Shown here one piece after another: positions 1-7,671 of a stretch of 64,000 nucleotides of DNA (position 1 is the stretch's first letter; each line of letters starts with the position of its first letter). The notes under the pieces are model-generated. The model was not told where the DNA came from. It did no database searches and saw nothing but the letters and a program-made list of their open reading frames with translations. The position numbers and the translations under genes are program-made. Origin of the DNA: Pseudomonadota bacterium (lineage in GTDB: Bacteria > Pseudomonadota > Gammaproteobacteria > Pseudomonadales > Azotimanducaceae); assembly GCA_027624035.1 (NCBI GenBank), contig JAQBUI010000012.1, forward strand, positions 17,274 through 81,273, read 5' to 3'.

Positions 1-468
1 CAGCGGAGGCTCATCTCGATAGCCGTTGATGAATGACCAGCCGGTCCTGGCGCTGGCGGTCAGATTATTGCCTGGATGATTGGCAAGCGGTCCTTCAAGA
101 CCGTGCGGCGTGATCGAGACATGCACCGCATTGCCGCGTAGCCGCGTCAGGCAACTGTACCAGGGCGCCTCCTCGTTGATGGGCGCCGTCGTGATCAGAA
201 CATCGGCACTCTCCATCAGGCGTCCGATATCCTCGGCATCCTGGATTTCCACCGAATGCTTGTTCCAGTTGGCGTAACCATGAAGCACTCCGCGGTCCGG
301 CCCCGGCTGATCATCCAGAAACGGAGGTTCTTTGCGCAGCGGGTGGCCGTCGGGTGGCTCGGCCAGAACGACCTCCGCACCAAAGTCTCCAAACAATCGC
401 GCTGCGAATGCCCCCGACAGACGGTCCGACAGGTCAACAACCCGAATTCCTTCAAATGGTCTTGTCAT
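1..468 (-). CDS. CaiB/BaiF-type CoA transferase, N-terminal part (truncated by window edge)
   Basis: A family III CoA transferase moves CoA between carboxylic acids through an aspartyl-CoA intermediate in the cytoplasm. Reading down from the ATG at 468, the first 156 codons are open to the window edge. The protein opens with the family's N-terminal block (GIRVVDLSDRLSGAFAARLFGDFGAEV, split here as G-I-R-V-V-D-L-S then a Rossmann-like FGDFGAEV), followed by a W-N-K motif (ANWNKHS) where the family usually has the N-R-N-K stretch, and DVLITTAP. A GAGGAG ribosome site lies just upstream of the ATG. The catalytic aspartate region lies off the window or is degraded, so activity cannot be judged. 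Substrate unknown. Confidence 0.8.
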   Translation of the reverse strand, partial: MTRPFEGIRVVDLSDRLSGAFAARLFGDFGAEVVLAEPPDGHPLRKEPPFLDDQPGPDRGVLHGYANWNKHSVEIQDAEDIGRLMESADVLITTAPINEEAPWYSCLTRLRGNAVHVSITPHGLEGPLANHPGNNLTASARTGWSFINGYRDEPPL

Positions 469-631
469 AGCTCCTCATCCAGTCGCCACATCCGGCCGGC
501 TTTGTACAGCGAGGCCCTCTACAGTTATACGCGGGCACGGCCAACCCATCCGGAGACGTGCCTGATCGGCAGGGTCGTAACTGTATCACAACGATTCCCG
601 CCCTCGGCAAGCCTGTCTTACACGCGCCGTT

Positions 632-1036
632 TCACAGCATCCGGCTGACCACCCCCAGGGGGTGGTGATGCCAGGCAACACTGACAATAAAGAGAAACGT
701 GATCAGGGCGAACCCATAGCAGAGCACACGAATGTGCCTGGGTGCACCCTCGCGCAGGGCAACAGACCCGAGCACAATGTACACCAGCAGGGCCGCGACC
801 TTGACTGTCAACCAGTGATGCACGAAGGGGTATTGCCCAATGGCGACAGAGAGCGCGATCGCCGCCACAAGCAATACCGTGTCATTCACATGGGGGAAAA
901 TCCGCAGGAATTTTGCGTCGAGCATGGGGCTGCGCCGAAGCATAAGGATACCCCGGAACGCGAACAACGTGCCCGACATCACGACACAGACTACATGAAT
1001 CGACAAGGCGGAGGGATAGACCGACGCGGCATTCAT
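632..1036 (-). CDS. SirB2-family inner-membrane protein
   Basis: A 134-residue, very hydrophobic protein with about four membrane segments (roughly residues 7-27, 48-68, 76-94 and 106-125). Size, layout and the N-terminal H-V-V-C-V-V-M-S-G-T-L-F-A-F-R-G block fit the SirB2 family; the name comes from Salmonella, but the biochemical role is unknown. In many proteobacteria such genes sit near respiratory or heme-related genes, as here. The ATG overlaps the stop of a 26-codon upstream frame by four bases (ATGA), which suggests translational coupling. Confident on family, not on function. Confidence 0.7.
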   Translation of the reverse strand: MNAASVYPSALSIHVVCVVMSGTLFAFRGILMLRRSPMLDAKFLRIFPHVNDTVLLVAAIALSVAIGQYPFVHHWLTVKVAALLVYIVLGSVALREGAPRHIRVLCYGFALITFLFIVSVAWHHHPLGVVSRML

Positions 1037-1113
1037 GGGTCGCTGCCACCAGCCCCGCGATGATCCGCCTCATCATGGGCGGCAAGCGTGCCGCGGGGCA
1101 TGAGTTGCGTCAT
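1033..1113 (-). CDS. Possible 26-aa leader peptide coupled to the SirB2-like gene
   Basis: The frame starts at an ATG at 1113, 7-12 bases after a TAGGAGAG ribosome site, and runs 26 codons (MTQLMPRGTLAAHDEADHRG..., with three His and four Asp/Glu). It ends in a TGA that overlaps the ATG of the SirB2-like gene as ATGA. Ribosome site, short spacing and overlap are what one expects of a translated, coupled leader. I know no family for it, and such a short frame could be chance. Confidence 0.35.
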   Translation of the reverse strand: MTQLMPRGTLAAHDEADHRGAGGSDP

Positions 1114-1163
1114 GGTTCTTCACTCTCCTAGCGACTAAAATACATTGTAAATAAAGCACTGAT

Positions 1164-1176
1164 AGGTGGTCCACCT
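1164..1176. promoter_or_regulatory. 13-bp palindrome covering the ribosome site of the SCO gene
   Basis: AGGTGGTCCACCT is a perfect inverted repeat centred on T1170. It contains the likely Shine-Dalgarno (AGGTGG) of the SCO gene that starts at 1179. The loop is too short for an RNA hairpin, so a DNA operator or an intermolecular pairing is more likely if it is functional at all. Confidence 0.3.
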
Positions 1177-1178
1177 GT

Positions 1179-1850
1179 ATGGCCAACGCCAGGGTTGTCG
1201 TCAGCGAGCCGGTTCAAACCGATGCGTCCCCGGGACCGGTCAAGCGCCCGGGATTTATTCCTGTTGCCGGAATCGCCCTGCCCCTGCTGGTCTTGGCAAG
1301 TCTGCTGGTCGCGAATCTGATGCGTCCCGTGCCGGTGGACAATGACGCTTTGAGCAGTCTTGGACTCGTGGTGCTGGACCAACCGAGGACGGTTGAACCA
1401 TTCGACCTGAAGGACCATGAAGGGACGGCGATCAGACAGTTTGCTGACCGCTGGACGCTGGTCTTTTTCGGCTTTACCCACTGTCCGGACATCTGTCCAA
1501 CCACCCTCTCGGTGATGAATCAGCTCGCCGTGTCGATGGGTCCAAACCAGCCGGAGGTCGTGATGATCACCGTCGACCCGGGGAGAGACACGGCACAGAA
1601 TCTGAATCAGTATGTCACGGCATTCAACCCGGACTTCCGCAGTCTGTCTGGCAAGGCGCACGATATCCGACAGCTCGGCGATCAGCTTCAGGTGGTGTTT
1701 GAGGAGCAAGGTGACGGACCCGACTATCAGGTTGGTCACACCACGCACATTGCCGTCATCAATCCGACCGGCGAATTCATGGGCTATTTCCGGGTCCCCC
1801 ACCGGTCAGCGTCGATGCAGCAGGCACTCACGACGGTGATGGCGCGATGA
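1179..1850 (+). CDS. SCO1/SenC-family copper chaperone
   Basis: SCO proteins are membrane-anchored thioredoxin-fold proteins that deliver copper to the CuA site of heme-copper oxidases and related enzymes. This 223-residue protein has a single N-terminal membrane anchor (about residues 28-48), then the copper-binding C-x3-C in FTHCPDICPTTL (Cys102, Cys106), a TVDPGRDT strand, and the conserved histidine in GHTTHIAVINPTG near the C-terminus. It is first in a plus-strand operon with the unknown at 1847 (ATGA overlap), the CtaA-like gene and a 60-aa protein, convergent with the terminal-oxidase-type operon it presumably serves. A second SCO gene lies at 6795-7601, so the two may load different copper sites. 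Confidence 0.9.
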   Translation: MANARVVVSEPVQTDASPGPVKRPGFIPVAGIALPLLVLASLLVANLMRPVPVDNDALSSLGLVVLDQPRTVEPFDLKDHEGTAIRQFADRWTLVFFGFTHCPDICPTTLSVMNQLAVSMGPNQPEVVMITVDPGRDTAQNLNQYVTAFNPDFRSLSGKAHDIRQLGDQLQVVFEEQGDGPDYQVGHTTHIAVINPTGEFMGYFRVPHRSASMQQALTTVMAR

Positions 1851-2275
1851 AAGACCGGTTTCTGCTGCCCCTTGGGGCGATTGCGCTGCTGCTGGTCATG
1901 TTCGCCTTTCCCGCGATACTGGTGCCAAACGCCATGGATGATGTTCCCGAACGGGCCAGCCTCAAGGTGCTGACAACCTACGATGCAGCAATCAATATGG
2001 CCAATGACGTAATCTCACGACACCGGAACCCGCCGACGACCGGCAGACTGGCGGCGCTGCCTTCGGACAGCCGCGAGTGGATCGAACTCCTTAATCCCAT
2101 GGGCCGCAAAGCTGCAGGCGGCGGTCCGGCCCTGCTTGAGGTTGCGAGCGACGATACCGGTGCCATTGGCATCGCTGGTGACCACCTTCAGGTCACCATC
2201 ACGCTGCCCCGGTATCGTGGCCTGCAGCACAGCCAGACCGTGATTGCGCTCACCGGGGACGACGGTCTTGAGTAG
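1847..2275 (+). CDS. Membrane-anchored hypothetical protein of the SCO-CtaA operon
   Basis: A 142-residue protein with one N-terminal hydrophobic segment (about residues 5-25: LPLGAIALLLVMFAFPAIL) followed by an extracytoplasmic domain of about 115 residues. There are no cysteines and no metal or heme motif that I can see. The start overlaps the SCO stop by four bases and the stop overlaps the next gene, so it is almost certainly co-translated with the assembly factors on either side. An assembly or accessory role is inferred from position only. Family not recognised. Confidence 0.6.
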   Translation: MKDRFLLPLGAIALLLVMFAFPAILVPNAMDDVPERASLKVLTTYDAAINMANDVISRHRNPPTTGRLAALPSDSREWIELLNPMGRKAAGGGPALLEVASDDTGAIGIAGDHLQVTITLPRYRGLQHSQTVIALTGDDGLE

Positions 2276-3212
2276 AAGCCTGCTGCTTCTGATCGTGGTC
2301 TCATTGGGCCTTGCCATCATCATGACCGTTCTGAGCGCGCACATTCGGCTGCAGGACTCATCCGTCGGATGCGACGCCGCGCCGTTCTGCATGTCCACCG
2401 AGACCTCGGCATCACCCGGAATAACCATCGACCCCGGTGAGCGCAACCAGGGCCTGCGAGCTACCCATCGTCTGGCCGCCAGCATCTTCGGGATTCTGAT
2501 CATGCTGGTATTCATGATCTCATTCTGGCAGCGCCGGGCCAGATGGATATCGTCGGCCCTTTTGCTGCTGACAGTCATACTCGCCCTCGTGGGATTGAAG
2601 ACGCCAGACCCGGCGCACCCTATTGTCACCACCACCAATCTGTGCGGCGGCATGCTCCTTTCTGCGCTCCTGTATGGCCATCTACGGGTCATCACCGGTG
2701 CCATGGTGGTCCGCGGGACACTGCGATATCTGGTCACTCTCGGTGGCGGCCTGGTCTTTGTCGCGGTCCTGAGTGGCGCCTGGGTGACGGCCAATTTCGC
2801 CGCCGGCAGTTGTAAATCGTTTCTCAATTGTTCTCATGAAGACCACATTTCAGAGCGTGCTGGCGATAGGACGCGACCCCAGATCGGTTTCACAGAAAAC
2901 GCGGCCCTCGCTTTCAACCCCGGCAGGCAAATCAGCCCCGTCATCGGAACTGATCAGAACCCGCTGATCGTCCTGACGCACGAACTCGCCTCACTGGTCG
3001 CGGCGCTGGCGCTGCTGATGCTGCTGACCCTTGAATTCAGGCGAGACCGGCGCATTCTGGCGTCTGCCTATGGGGTTGCCCTTGTGGGGCTCCTGTCTCC
3101 AGCCCTCTGGCCCATCGAAACGCCGGGGGCAGCACTCATTCACAACACGCTCTCGCTCGGCGTGTTGCTCATGCTCGTAAACAGTCTGTTTGAACCCGGA
3201 AAGTCGCCATGA
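2268..3212 (+). CDS. COX15/CtaA-family heme A synthase-like protein
   Basis: CtaA/COX15 proteins are polytopic membrane proteins that oxidise the C8 methyl of heme O to give heme A. This protein of about 314 residues has some eight hydrophobic segments and the expected membrane histidines: ATHRLAASI after the first periplasmic loop, LTHELASL, and LIHNTLSL in the last helix, plus RLQDSSVGC near the N-terminus like the family's TRLxxSGLxC block. The start is uncertain: a TTG at 2268, eight bases before the previous gene's stop, puts the first helix at the terminus as in relatives; an in-frame TTG at 2244 is the alternative. No heme O synthase (CtaB) is seen in the window. Confidence 0.75.
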   Translation: MSRSLLLLIVVSLGLAIIMTVLSAHIRLQDSSVGCDAAPFCMSTETSASPGITIDPGERNQGLRATHRLAASIFGILIMLVFMISFWQRRARWISSALLLLTVILALVGLKTPDPAHPIVTTTNLCGGMLLSALLYGHLRVITGAMVVRGTLRYLVTLGGGLVFVAVLSGAWVTANFAAGSCKSFLNCSHEDHISERAGDRTRPQIGFTENAALAFNPGRQISPVIGTDQNPLIVLTHELASLVAALALLMLLTLEFRRDRRILASAYGVALVGLLSPALWPIETPGAALIHNTLSLGVLLMLVNSLFEPGKSP

Positions 3213-3391
3213 CTGAGATGTTGCTGTATACCGCCGCCGGCATTGTGCTCTATGTGATCTCGGACGCTGTTCTGAGATTCATAGAATCCCGTTATGACGA
3301 GCCCTTGCAATACCGCTCGGTCATCTTCTTTGGCATCATTCTGGCCCTGGCGCTGATCCTGTTTGCCGTGATCCGCGCTGCATTCGGATGA
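3209..3391 (+). CDS. 60-aa membrane protein, end of SCO-CtaA operon
   Basis: Two predicted membrane segments (about residues 5-20 and 38-57) joined by a charged loop (RFIESRYDEPLQYR). The ATG overlaps the CtaA-like stop as ATGA, so coupling is likely. No family recognised. Its last 18 codons overlap, tail to tail, the last codons of the heme-copper-type gene on the other strand (3336-3391), an unusually long convergent overlap. Either both frames are real or one C-terminus is mis-set by a frame error. Confidence 0.55.
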   Translation: MTEMLLYTAAGIVLYVISDAVLRFIESRYDEPLQYRSVIFFGIILALALILFAVIRAAFG

Positions 3392-4757
3392 ATGCCTGGC
3401 AGGCGATGAGGATGAACAGGAATCCGCCGATGGCTGAAATGAGGCCACCAATACCCATGAGCCCCATCCCCGCAATCCGCCCAATGCTGTCCAGGCCCTG
3501 TTCCGCGCCAGCGACCTTGCGGGCAACGCCATAGCCGCCAGACCAGACGAGGCCAAGGATGTGCAGGAACTGACCGCCGGCATAGGCCCAGAGCTGAACG
3601 CGAGCCAGACGGAAATTGACATTGGGATAACCGAGACGCGCCAGCAGGTCATACCCCACCGCCATCAGCGCCAGGGTCACACCAACGATACAGCCGTGAT
3701 AGTGTGCCGGCACTGTGACATCATTGCCCTCAATCATGAAGCCGATCACCCCGCCAGCACCAAACAGCAACAGCGACGAAAACAGGCCTGCATGGGCACA
3801 TGCGCCTGCAGGGCCATCTGGCCGGGACTGAATCAGCCCGAAGTAGATCGCCACCCCCAGGGGAAACGTCGCCAACGACCCGCCAAAGCTCATCAGCCAG
3901 GTAAACATCTGACGGTGCATGGGATCGGTGACCGGATAGGCGTAGTAGATGACCGGTGCGATGAAGACTGACAACAGTCCTATCAGAAATATCAGCGCGA
4001 CGACGCGCTCACCCATCATCAGGTGAATGCCCGCGACGCTGGCCAGCCACAGCCAGCACACCATCATCAGCAACGTATAGGTGTACTGGAGAACGTGCCC
4101 TCCTCCCCAGAACAGCATTTCGTAGTAAAGCTCATCCGTTAATGCAGTCGGCAAAGTCAGCCAGGACCAGACAAAGGCCCCGATCGCGATGACAACGGAT
4201 ATCGCCGCACAGTTGAGACCAAATCGGGTCACCCCCGCGGCAGTAATGCGCTCTCCCACAGGAACGATCACCTGCATCGCGACCAGAACCTGAACACCCA
4301 CCGCCAGACCAAACACCACGAGCCCGGACAGAAACACGGGATGCTGGAGCACCGGGATATAGTTACTCATAAGCGGCCTCGCCTCCGGCAGAAAACCGGT
4401 CAGAGCCAGCGCCATGGTCGATGCCGTCACGGCGCCGAAAATCGCGCGATTGAGCAGGCCCCATCCGCGCCGGGAAGCAAGACTCCAGAGAATGCCCGCA
4501 AAGGCCAGTATCCAGACCAGCACCGAGAGATTGACGTGAATCACCAGCGCCGTATGGAAGAAATCCGCGTAGGGAATCATCTCGCCGATGGCTGGCATGC
4601 GGGCCAGCACCAGCAGGACAGAGAATGTCCCGGCACCGGCGAGTGCAGCGACGCTGAGCCAGAACCAGTTGCGCCCCATCTGAGCACGCTCATCAGCCGG
4701 AACATTCAGCATATAACGAGCAACAGGCGCCGTTTCCGTGTTTGCCAGGGGGCTCAT
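3336..4757 (-). CDS. Divergent heme-copper oxidase subunit I-like protein (incomplete CuB ligand set)
   Basis: A 473-residue protein with about 12 membrane helices, recognisable as a heme-copper oxidase superfamily subunit I. Expected ligands are present in part: low-spin heme His74 (VIHVNLSVLVW), helix VI CuB His221 with a Tyr four residues on (WGGGHVLQYTY), and the helix X pair His352/His354 (PAHYHG). The helix VII position that normally carries two adjacent CuB histidines reads M-H-R (His281-Arg282), so one of three CuB ligands is missing. It is last in the operon starting at 10167 and overlaps the preceding gene by four bases. It could be a cytochrome that has lost O2/NO chemistry, or an enzyme with an altered metal site. 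Confidence 0.75.
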   Translation of the reverse strand: MSPLANTETAPVARYMLNVPADERAQMGRNWFWLSVAALAGAGTFSVLLVLARMPAIGEMIPYADFFHTALVIHVNLSVLVWILAFAGILWSLASRRGWGLLNRAIFGAVTASTMALALTGFLPEARPLMSNYIPVLQHPVFLSGLVVFGLAVGVQVLVAMQVIVPVGERITAAGVTRFGLNCAAISVVIAIGAFVWSWLTLPTALTDELYYEMLFWGGGHVLQYTYTLLMMVCWLWLASVAGIHLMMGERVVALIFLIGLLSVFIAPVIYYAYPVTDPMHRQMFTWLMSFGGSLATFPLGVAIYFGLIQSRPDGPAGACAHAGLFSSLLLFGAGGVIGFMIEGNDVTVPAHYHGCIVGVTLALMAVGYDLLARLGYPNVNFRLARVQLWAYAGGQFLHILGLVWSGGYGVARKVAGAEQGLDSIGRIAGMGLMGIGGLISAIGGFLFILIACQAFIRMQRGSRQTGSAPGPE

Positions 4758-5272
4758 GAAACTGGCGTAAGCCCGGGCTGATAGACCCGAACGCCGCTGT
4801 CATCGACATGCAGGACGACAATGCTGTCCTGCCCGGTGCTGATGGTCTGACGAAAATCATGGCTGAATGCTTCCTGACGAATGTCGCTCTTCAACCGCAG
4901 ATGAAGATCAAGACTGCCCGCATCTATTGAGAACCGACGATACAGAGCGATCACGCCATCATTGTGGATCCCTGACGGGGCGACCTGGCCGCTGTACCGG
5001 AGCTGTCCGTTCAGGCGCAATTCGACCGCCATGGGCGACTTCTCCGATGGACACACCTCCAGCTGACGCATGTTCGGCGCCAGTTTTGCCATGTCGGCAG
5101 CCTCTGGCACCTTGCAGACACCCAGGCGCTTACCGCTGTGCCGGACCACGAACTTGAGCTCTGTCTGGCCTTCCGGGAGCACCTGATACTCCGGCGAATC
5201 CGTCAGATAGCCCAATATCAGTGCGACACTGCCGAACAGCACCGCAACCAGCACGACCTCAGGAAGCTTCAT
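4754..5272 (-). CDS. Membrane-anchored periplasmic hypothetical protein
   Basis: A 172-residue protein with an N-terminal membrane helix (about residues 5-24) and a beta-rich extracytoplasmic domain. Two cysteines (in LGVCKVPE and LEVCPSEK, about 20 residues apart) could form a disulfide or bind metal. It overlaps the cytochrome b fusion gene upstream by 14 bases and the heme-copper-like gene downstream by four, so it is tightly coupled to both. I do not recognise the family. Position suggests a subunit or assembly factor, by analogy with FixH-type small proteins, but there is no sequence match I can point to. Confidence 0.6.
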   Translation of the reverse strand: MKLPEVVLVAVLFGSVALILGYLTDSPEYQVLPEGQTELKFVVRHSGKRLGVCKVPEAADMAKLAPNMRQLEVCPSEKSPMAVELRLNGQLRYSGQVAPSGIHNDGVIALYRRFSIDAGSLDLHLRLKSDIRQEAFSHDFRQTISTGQDSIVVLHVDDSGVRVYQPGLTPVS

Positions 5273-6791
5273 CGGTCACTCCTTTCGCCGCGCTCGGGGC
5301 TTTCCTGGGCTGATCCGATTGTCCGGATTGCCCAACCTTGTCACTCTGACGTAGCTGCCTCAGCTTGTCGGCGATCGCCCCACGGCCGCCGGAACCGACC
5401 CACAATTCATGAACATTGACAGCCACATCCTTGAAGCGCAGGTGAGGTTCCCGTTCGTGACGCAGTCTCGCCTGCTGCAACTCGACCCCGACACGATGGT
5501 AGCAGTCCCCCTCGCGACAACCCGTCAGGACCACGGTGTCCACCCCCTCCCGTCGGCACAGATAATCGATGTACGATGGCGGCAGCTGCGCCGTACACTC
5601 CAGCGACACGGTGGCAACATCGTCCGCGGCGAAACCATCAATGTTGGCACCATGGCCGCAGCCAACCAGCAACACACGACCAGGTGAAGACATCTTCTTC
5701 AGGTCGATAATGATCTCATCAAGAATCGTTGCATTGCTCTTGTGGGCAAGGTTGATACCACTTAGTGCGTGATTGACGCTCTTGAAGGGCGTGACGGTCG
5801 GGCAGGCCCCGGCACAGATCCCACAACCGACACACTTGTCGGCGATGACCACCGACTGCTGATGGTTCTTTTTGTAGTCGTGAGGCTTCATGTAGACCGC
5901 ATCATAGGGACAGTCGGCAAAACACCAGCCACAGCCATTGCAGTTATCCGGGTCGACCACCGCAATCGTCGGCTCGGGCGCCCTGGAGAGCAGGGGCACC
6001 AGCAGCAGTGCAATGGTAATGCCGAGCAGCAGCCCCCAGACCGGGCCCGACCCAAGAATGTCGATCAGCGGATAGACGTTCATGTAGTACCAGTCGAGGT
6101 CCACGCTCTGAACGCTCCGGTCCAGGTCAGCCGGTGCCATGCTCGTCGCCGGTTTGATGAGGGAAACCACTGTCAGGCTCGCCAGTGCCGCCAGAGCCAG
6201 GCGCTTCGGCGGCAGTGACTTCGACCGGCTGATGCGTTGAATGTGAATAAACATCCCGAGTAGCAGCGCAAGCGGGATGCCAACGTGCAGGAAGATCAGC
6301 AGCGAAAAAAACCGATCGCTGACGGTCGCATTGTCGATCAATCCAAACGCCATCGGTTCCACCACGATGGGCAGAGCGTCAAACAATGTCGCCGTGGTCT
6401 GGGCCACATACTGCGCTCGCTCGTCCCACACCAGCCAGTAGCCTCCAATGCCGGAAGCAAACAGTAACCACAGCAGCGGAACACCCGAGACCCAGGAGAA
6501 CCAGCGAGGGCCCTGGTAGCGCTTCATCAGAAACTCTTTGGCCAGATGGGCCGTGACAACCAGCACCATCGCGGCAGACGCATAGCGATGCAGACTGCGC
6601 ATCAGGCTGCCCACATAATATTGTTCATTGGAGATCAACTCGACCGACGCCCAAGCGCCCATGATGCTCGTTTCAAAGAAGATAAACAGGTACAGCCCCG
6701 TCACGGCAACAATCCAGAACAAATAGAAGCCAAGCCCGCCAAGGTGGAACAGCGGATTCAGGTCTGCTGGCAATGAAATCTCTCGCGACAT
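5259..6791 (-). CDS. Cytochrome b - 2x[4Fe-4S] ferredoxin - MvhD-like fusion protein
   Basis: Three modules in 510 residues. Residues 1-270 are a cytochrome b-type membrane domain with four well-placed histidines for two b hemes (His68/His82 and His169/His183, each pair 14 apart). Residues 284-330 hold two CxxCxxCxxxCP clusters (Cys284-294 and Cys320-330). Residues 370-480 resemble the hydrogenase iron-sulfur subunit MvhD/FrhD, with Cys378, Cys399, Cys412 and a GCREGDC motif (Cys425/430). Such MvhD modules usually pass electrons to heterodisulfide-reductase-like partners. Here, between SenC and a divergent heme-copper protein, it probably links a quinol or b-heme pool to a soluble iron-sulfur carrier. 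The last 25 residues are low complexity (QSGQSDQP). Confidence 0.85.
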   Translation of the reverse strand: MSREISLPADLNPLFHLGGLGFYLFWIVAVTGLYLFIFFETSIMGAWASVELISNEQYYVGSLMRSLHRYASAAMVLVVTAHLAKEFLMKRYQGPRWFSWVSGVPLLWLLFASGIGGYWLVWDERAQYVAQTTATLFDALPIVVEPMAFGLIDNATVSDRFFSLLIFLHVGIPLALLLGMFIHIQRISRSKSLPPKRLALAALASLTVVSLIKPATSMAPADLDRSVQSVDLDWYYMNVYPLIDILGSGPVWGLLLGITIALLLVPLLSRAPEPTIAVVDPDNCNGCGWCFADCPYDAVYMKPHDYKKNHQQSVVIADKCVGCGICAGACPTVTPFKSVNHALSGINLAHKSNATILDEIIIDLKKMSSPGRVLLVGCGHGANIDGFAADDVATVSLECTAQLPPSYIDYLCRREGVDTVVLTGCREGDCYHRVGVELQQARLRHEREPHLRFKDVAVNVHELWVGSGGRGAIADKLRQLRQSDKVGQSGQSDQPRKAPSAAKGVTDEAS

Positions 6792-6794
6792 GTA

Positions 6795-7601
6795 TCAGGT
6801 TCCCGGCTTGAGAGTGTGCCGCCATTCCCTGATCAGGGCAAAACCCAGTGCGCCAATACACAGAAAACCGATGATCGTGCCGATCACAAGCGAGTAGTCC
6901 AGTCGATACTTGTCCTGTGATGGATCGTAAACAGTACAGAACAGCTTCAGCCGATCAGACAGATTCTGCATCACGCTGCCTCCGGACTCCGCGCCCAGAA
7001 TCAGAGTCTTTAGGGGCTCAACCAGCACCGGCGTGTCAAAATCGAGCCCATAAATCTGGCGATGGACACGGCCCTGGTCGTCCAGCAGCGTGGTCTGGAT
7101 CAGGTGATCAAACCCGTTAGGACTCTCGAAATAGATGAAACCGAGAGAGGCCGTGAGCGCGTCGATCGCCTGCTGGTTCCCGCTCAGGAAATACCAGTCA
7201 GCCTCCGAGACGCGCTGCTGATCGGCGAAAAACTGCATCATCTGGGGCGTGTCCCGATGCACGTCGAAACCCACCGTCAACACGGTGAACCGACCGGTAC
7301 CGACCAGCGACCGGGCCTTTCGAACCACATCCTTGAGGTTCTGGGTCGTCGTCGGGCAAATGTGATAACAACTGGTATAGATCAGCGAGATCACGACAGG
7401 TTGACCACGAAACTGGCTCAGGCTGACTTCGGTGCCGTCGGGCCGGCGCAAGGTGACATCTGCTGCCGTCTTGCCGAGGGCTCCCTGGCTGATCGCCAGC
7501 GCCTGATCACGATCGAACTCCACGGTATGATGGCCCGAATGCGCGGCAAACAGCCCGACAGGAAACAAGCCAATCATTGCGACGATAAATCGTATGACCA
7601 T
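6795..7601 (-). CDS. senC: SenC/SCO-family protein with C-terminal membrane anchor
   Basis: A second SCO protein of 268 residues. It has a signal-peptide-like start (MVIRFIVAMIGLFPVGLFA), the copper site C-x3-C in TSCYHICPT (Cys78, Cys82), VGFDVHRDTP, and the conserved histidine in GFDHLIQT. Unlike the SCO at 1179 it carries a C-terminal helix (about residues 235-257, SLVIGTIIGFLCIGALGFALI), so it is anchored at the other end. It lies three bases before the cytochrome b fusion gene and 70 bases after the catalytic subunit gene. Family knowledge says it loads copper, here presumably the CuA centre of the subunit II encoded upstream. Confidence 0.88.
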   Translation of the reverse strand: MVIRFIVAMIGLFPVGLFAAHSGHHTVEFDRDQALAISQGALGKTAADVTLRRPDGTEVSLSQFRGQPVVISLIYTSCYHICPTTTQNLKDVVRKARSLVGTGRFTVLTVGFDVHRDTPQMMQFFADQQRVSEADWYFLSGNQQAIDALTASLGFIYFESPNGFDHLIQTTLLDDQGRVHRQIYGLDFDTPVLVEPLKTLILGAESGGSVMQNLSDRLKLFCTVYDPSQDKYRLDYSLVIGTIIGFLCIGALGFALIREWRHTLKPGT

Positions 7602-7671
7602 GGATCAGGGTACCCGGTCAGTCATTGAAGAGGGACAATCGTGGTGGCGGAACCCGCCTGTGAACTGCCCG

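Noticed and set aside
1128..1802. A 224-codon open frame antisense to the SCO gene
   Set aside because: The sense strand encodes a complete SCO protein with its C-x3-C site; the antisense frame is His/Arg/Gln-rich filler.
2015..2827. A 270-codon open frame antisense to the SCO-CtaA operon
   Set aside because: It overlaps two coupled genes with clear membrane proteins and shows no domain.
7646..7658. GGCGG-AAC-CCGCC hairpin after the catalytic subunit gene as a terminator
   Set aside because: The stem is only five bp with no U-tract, and SenC and later genes are packed closely as one operon.
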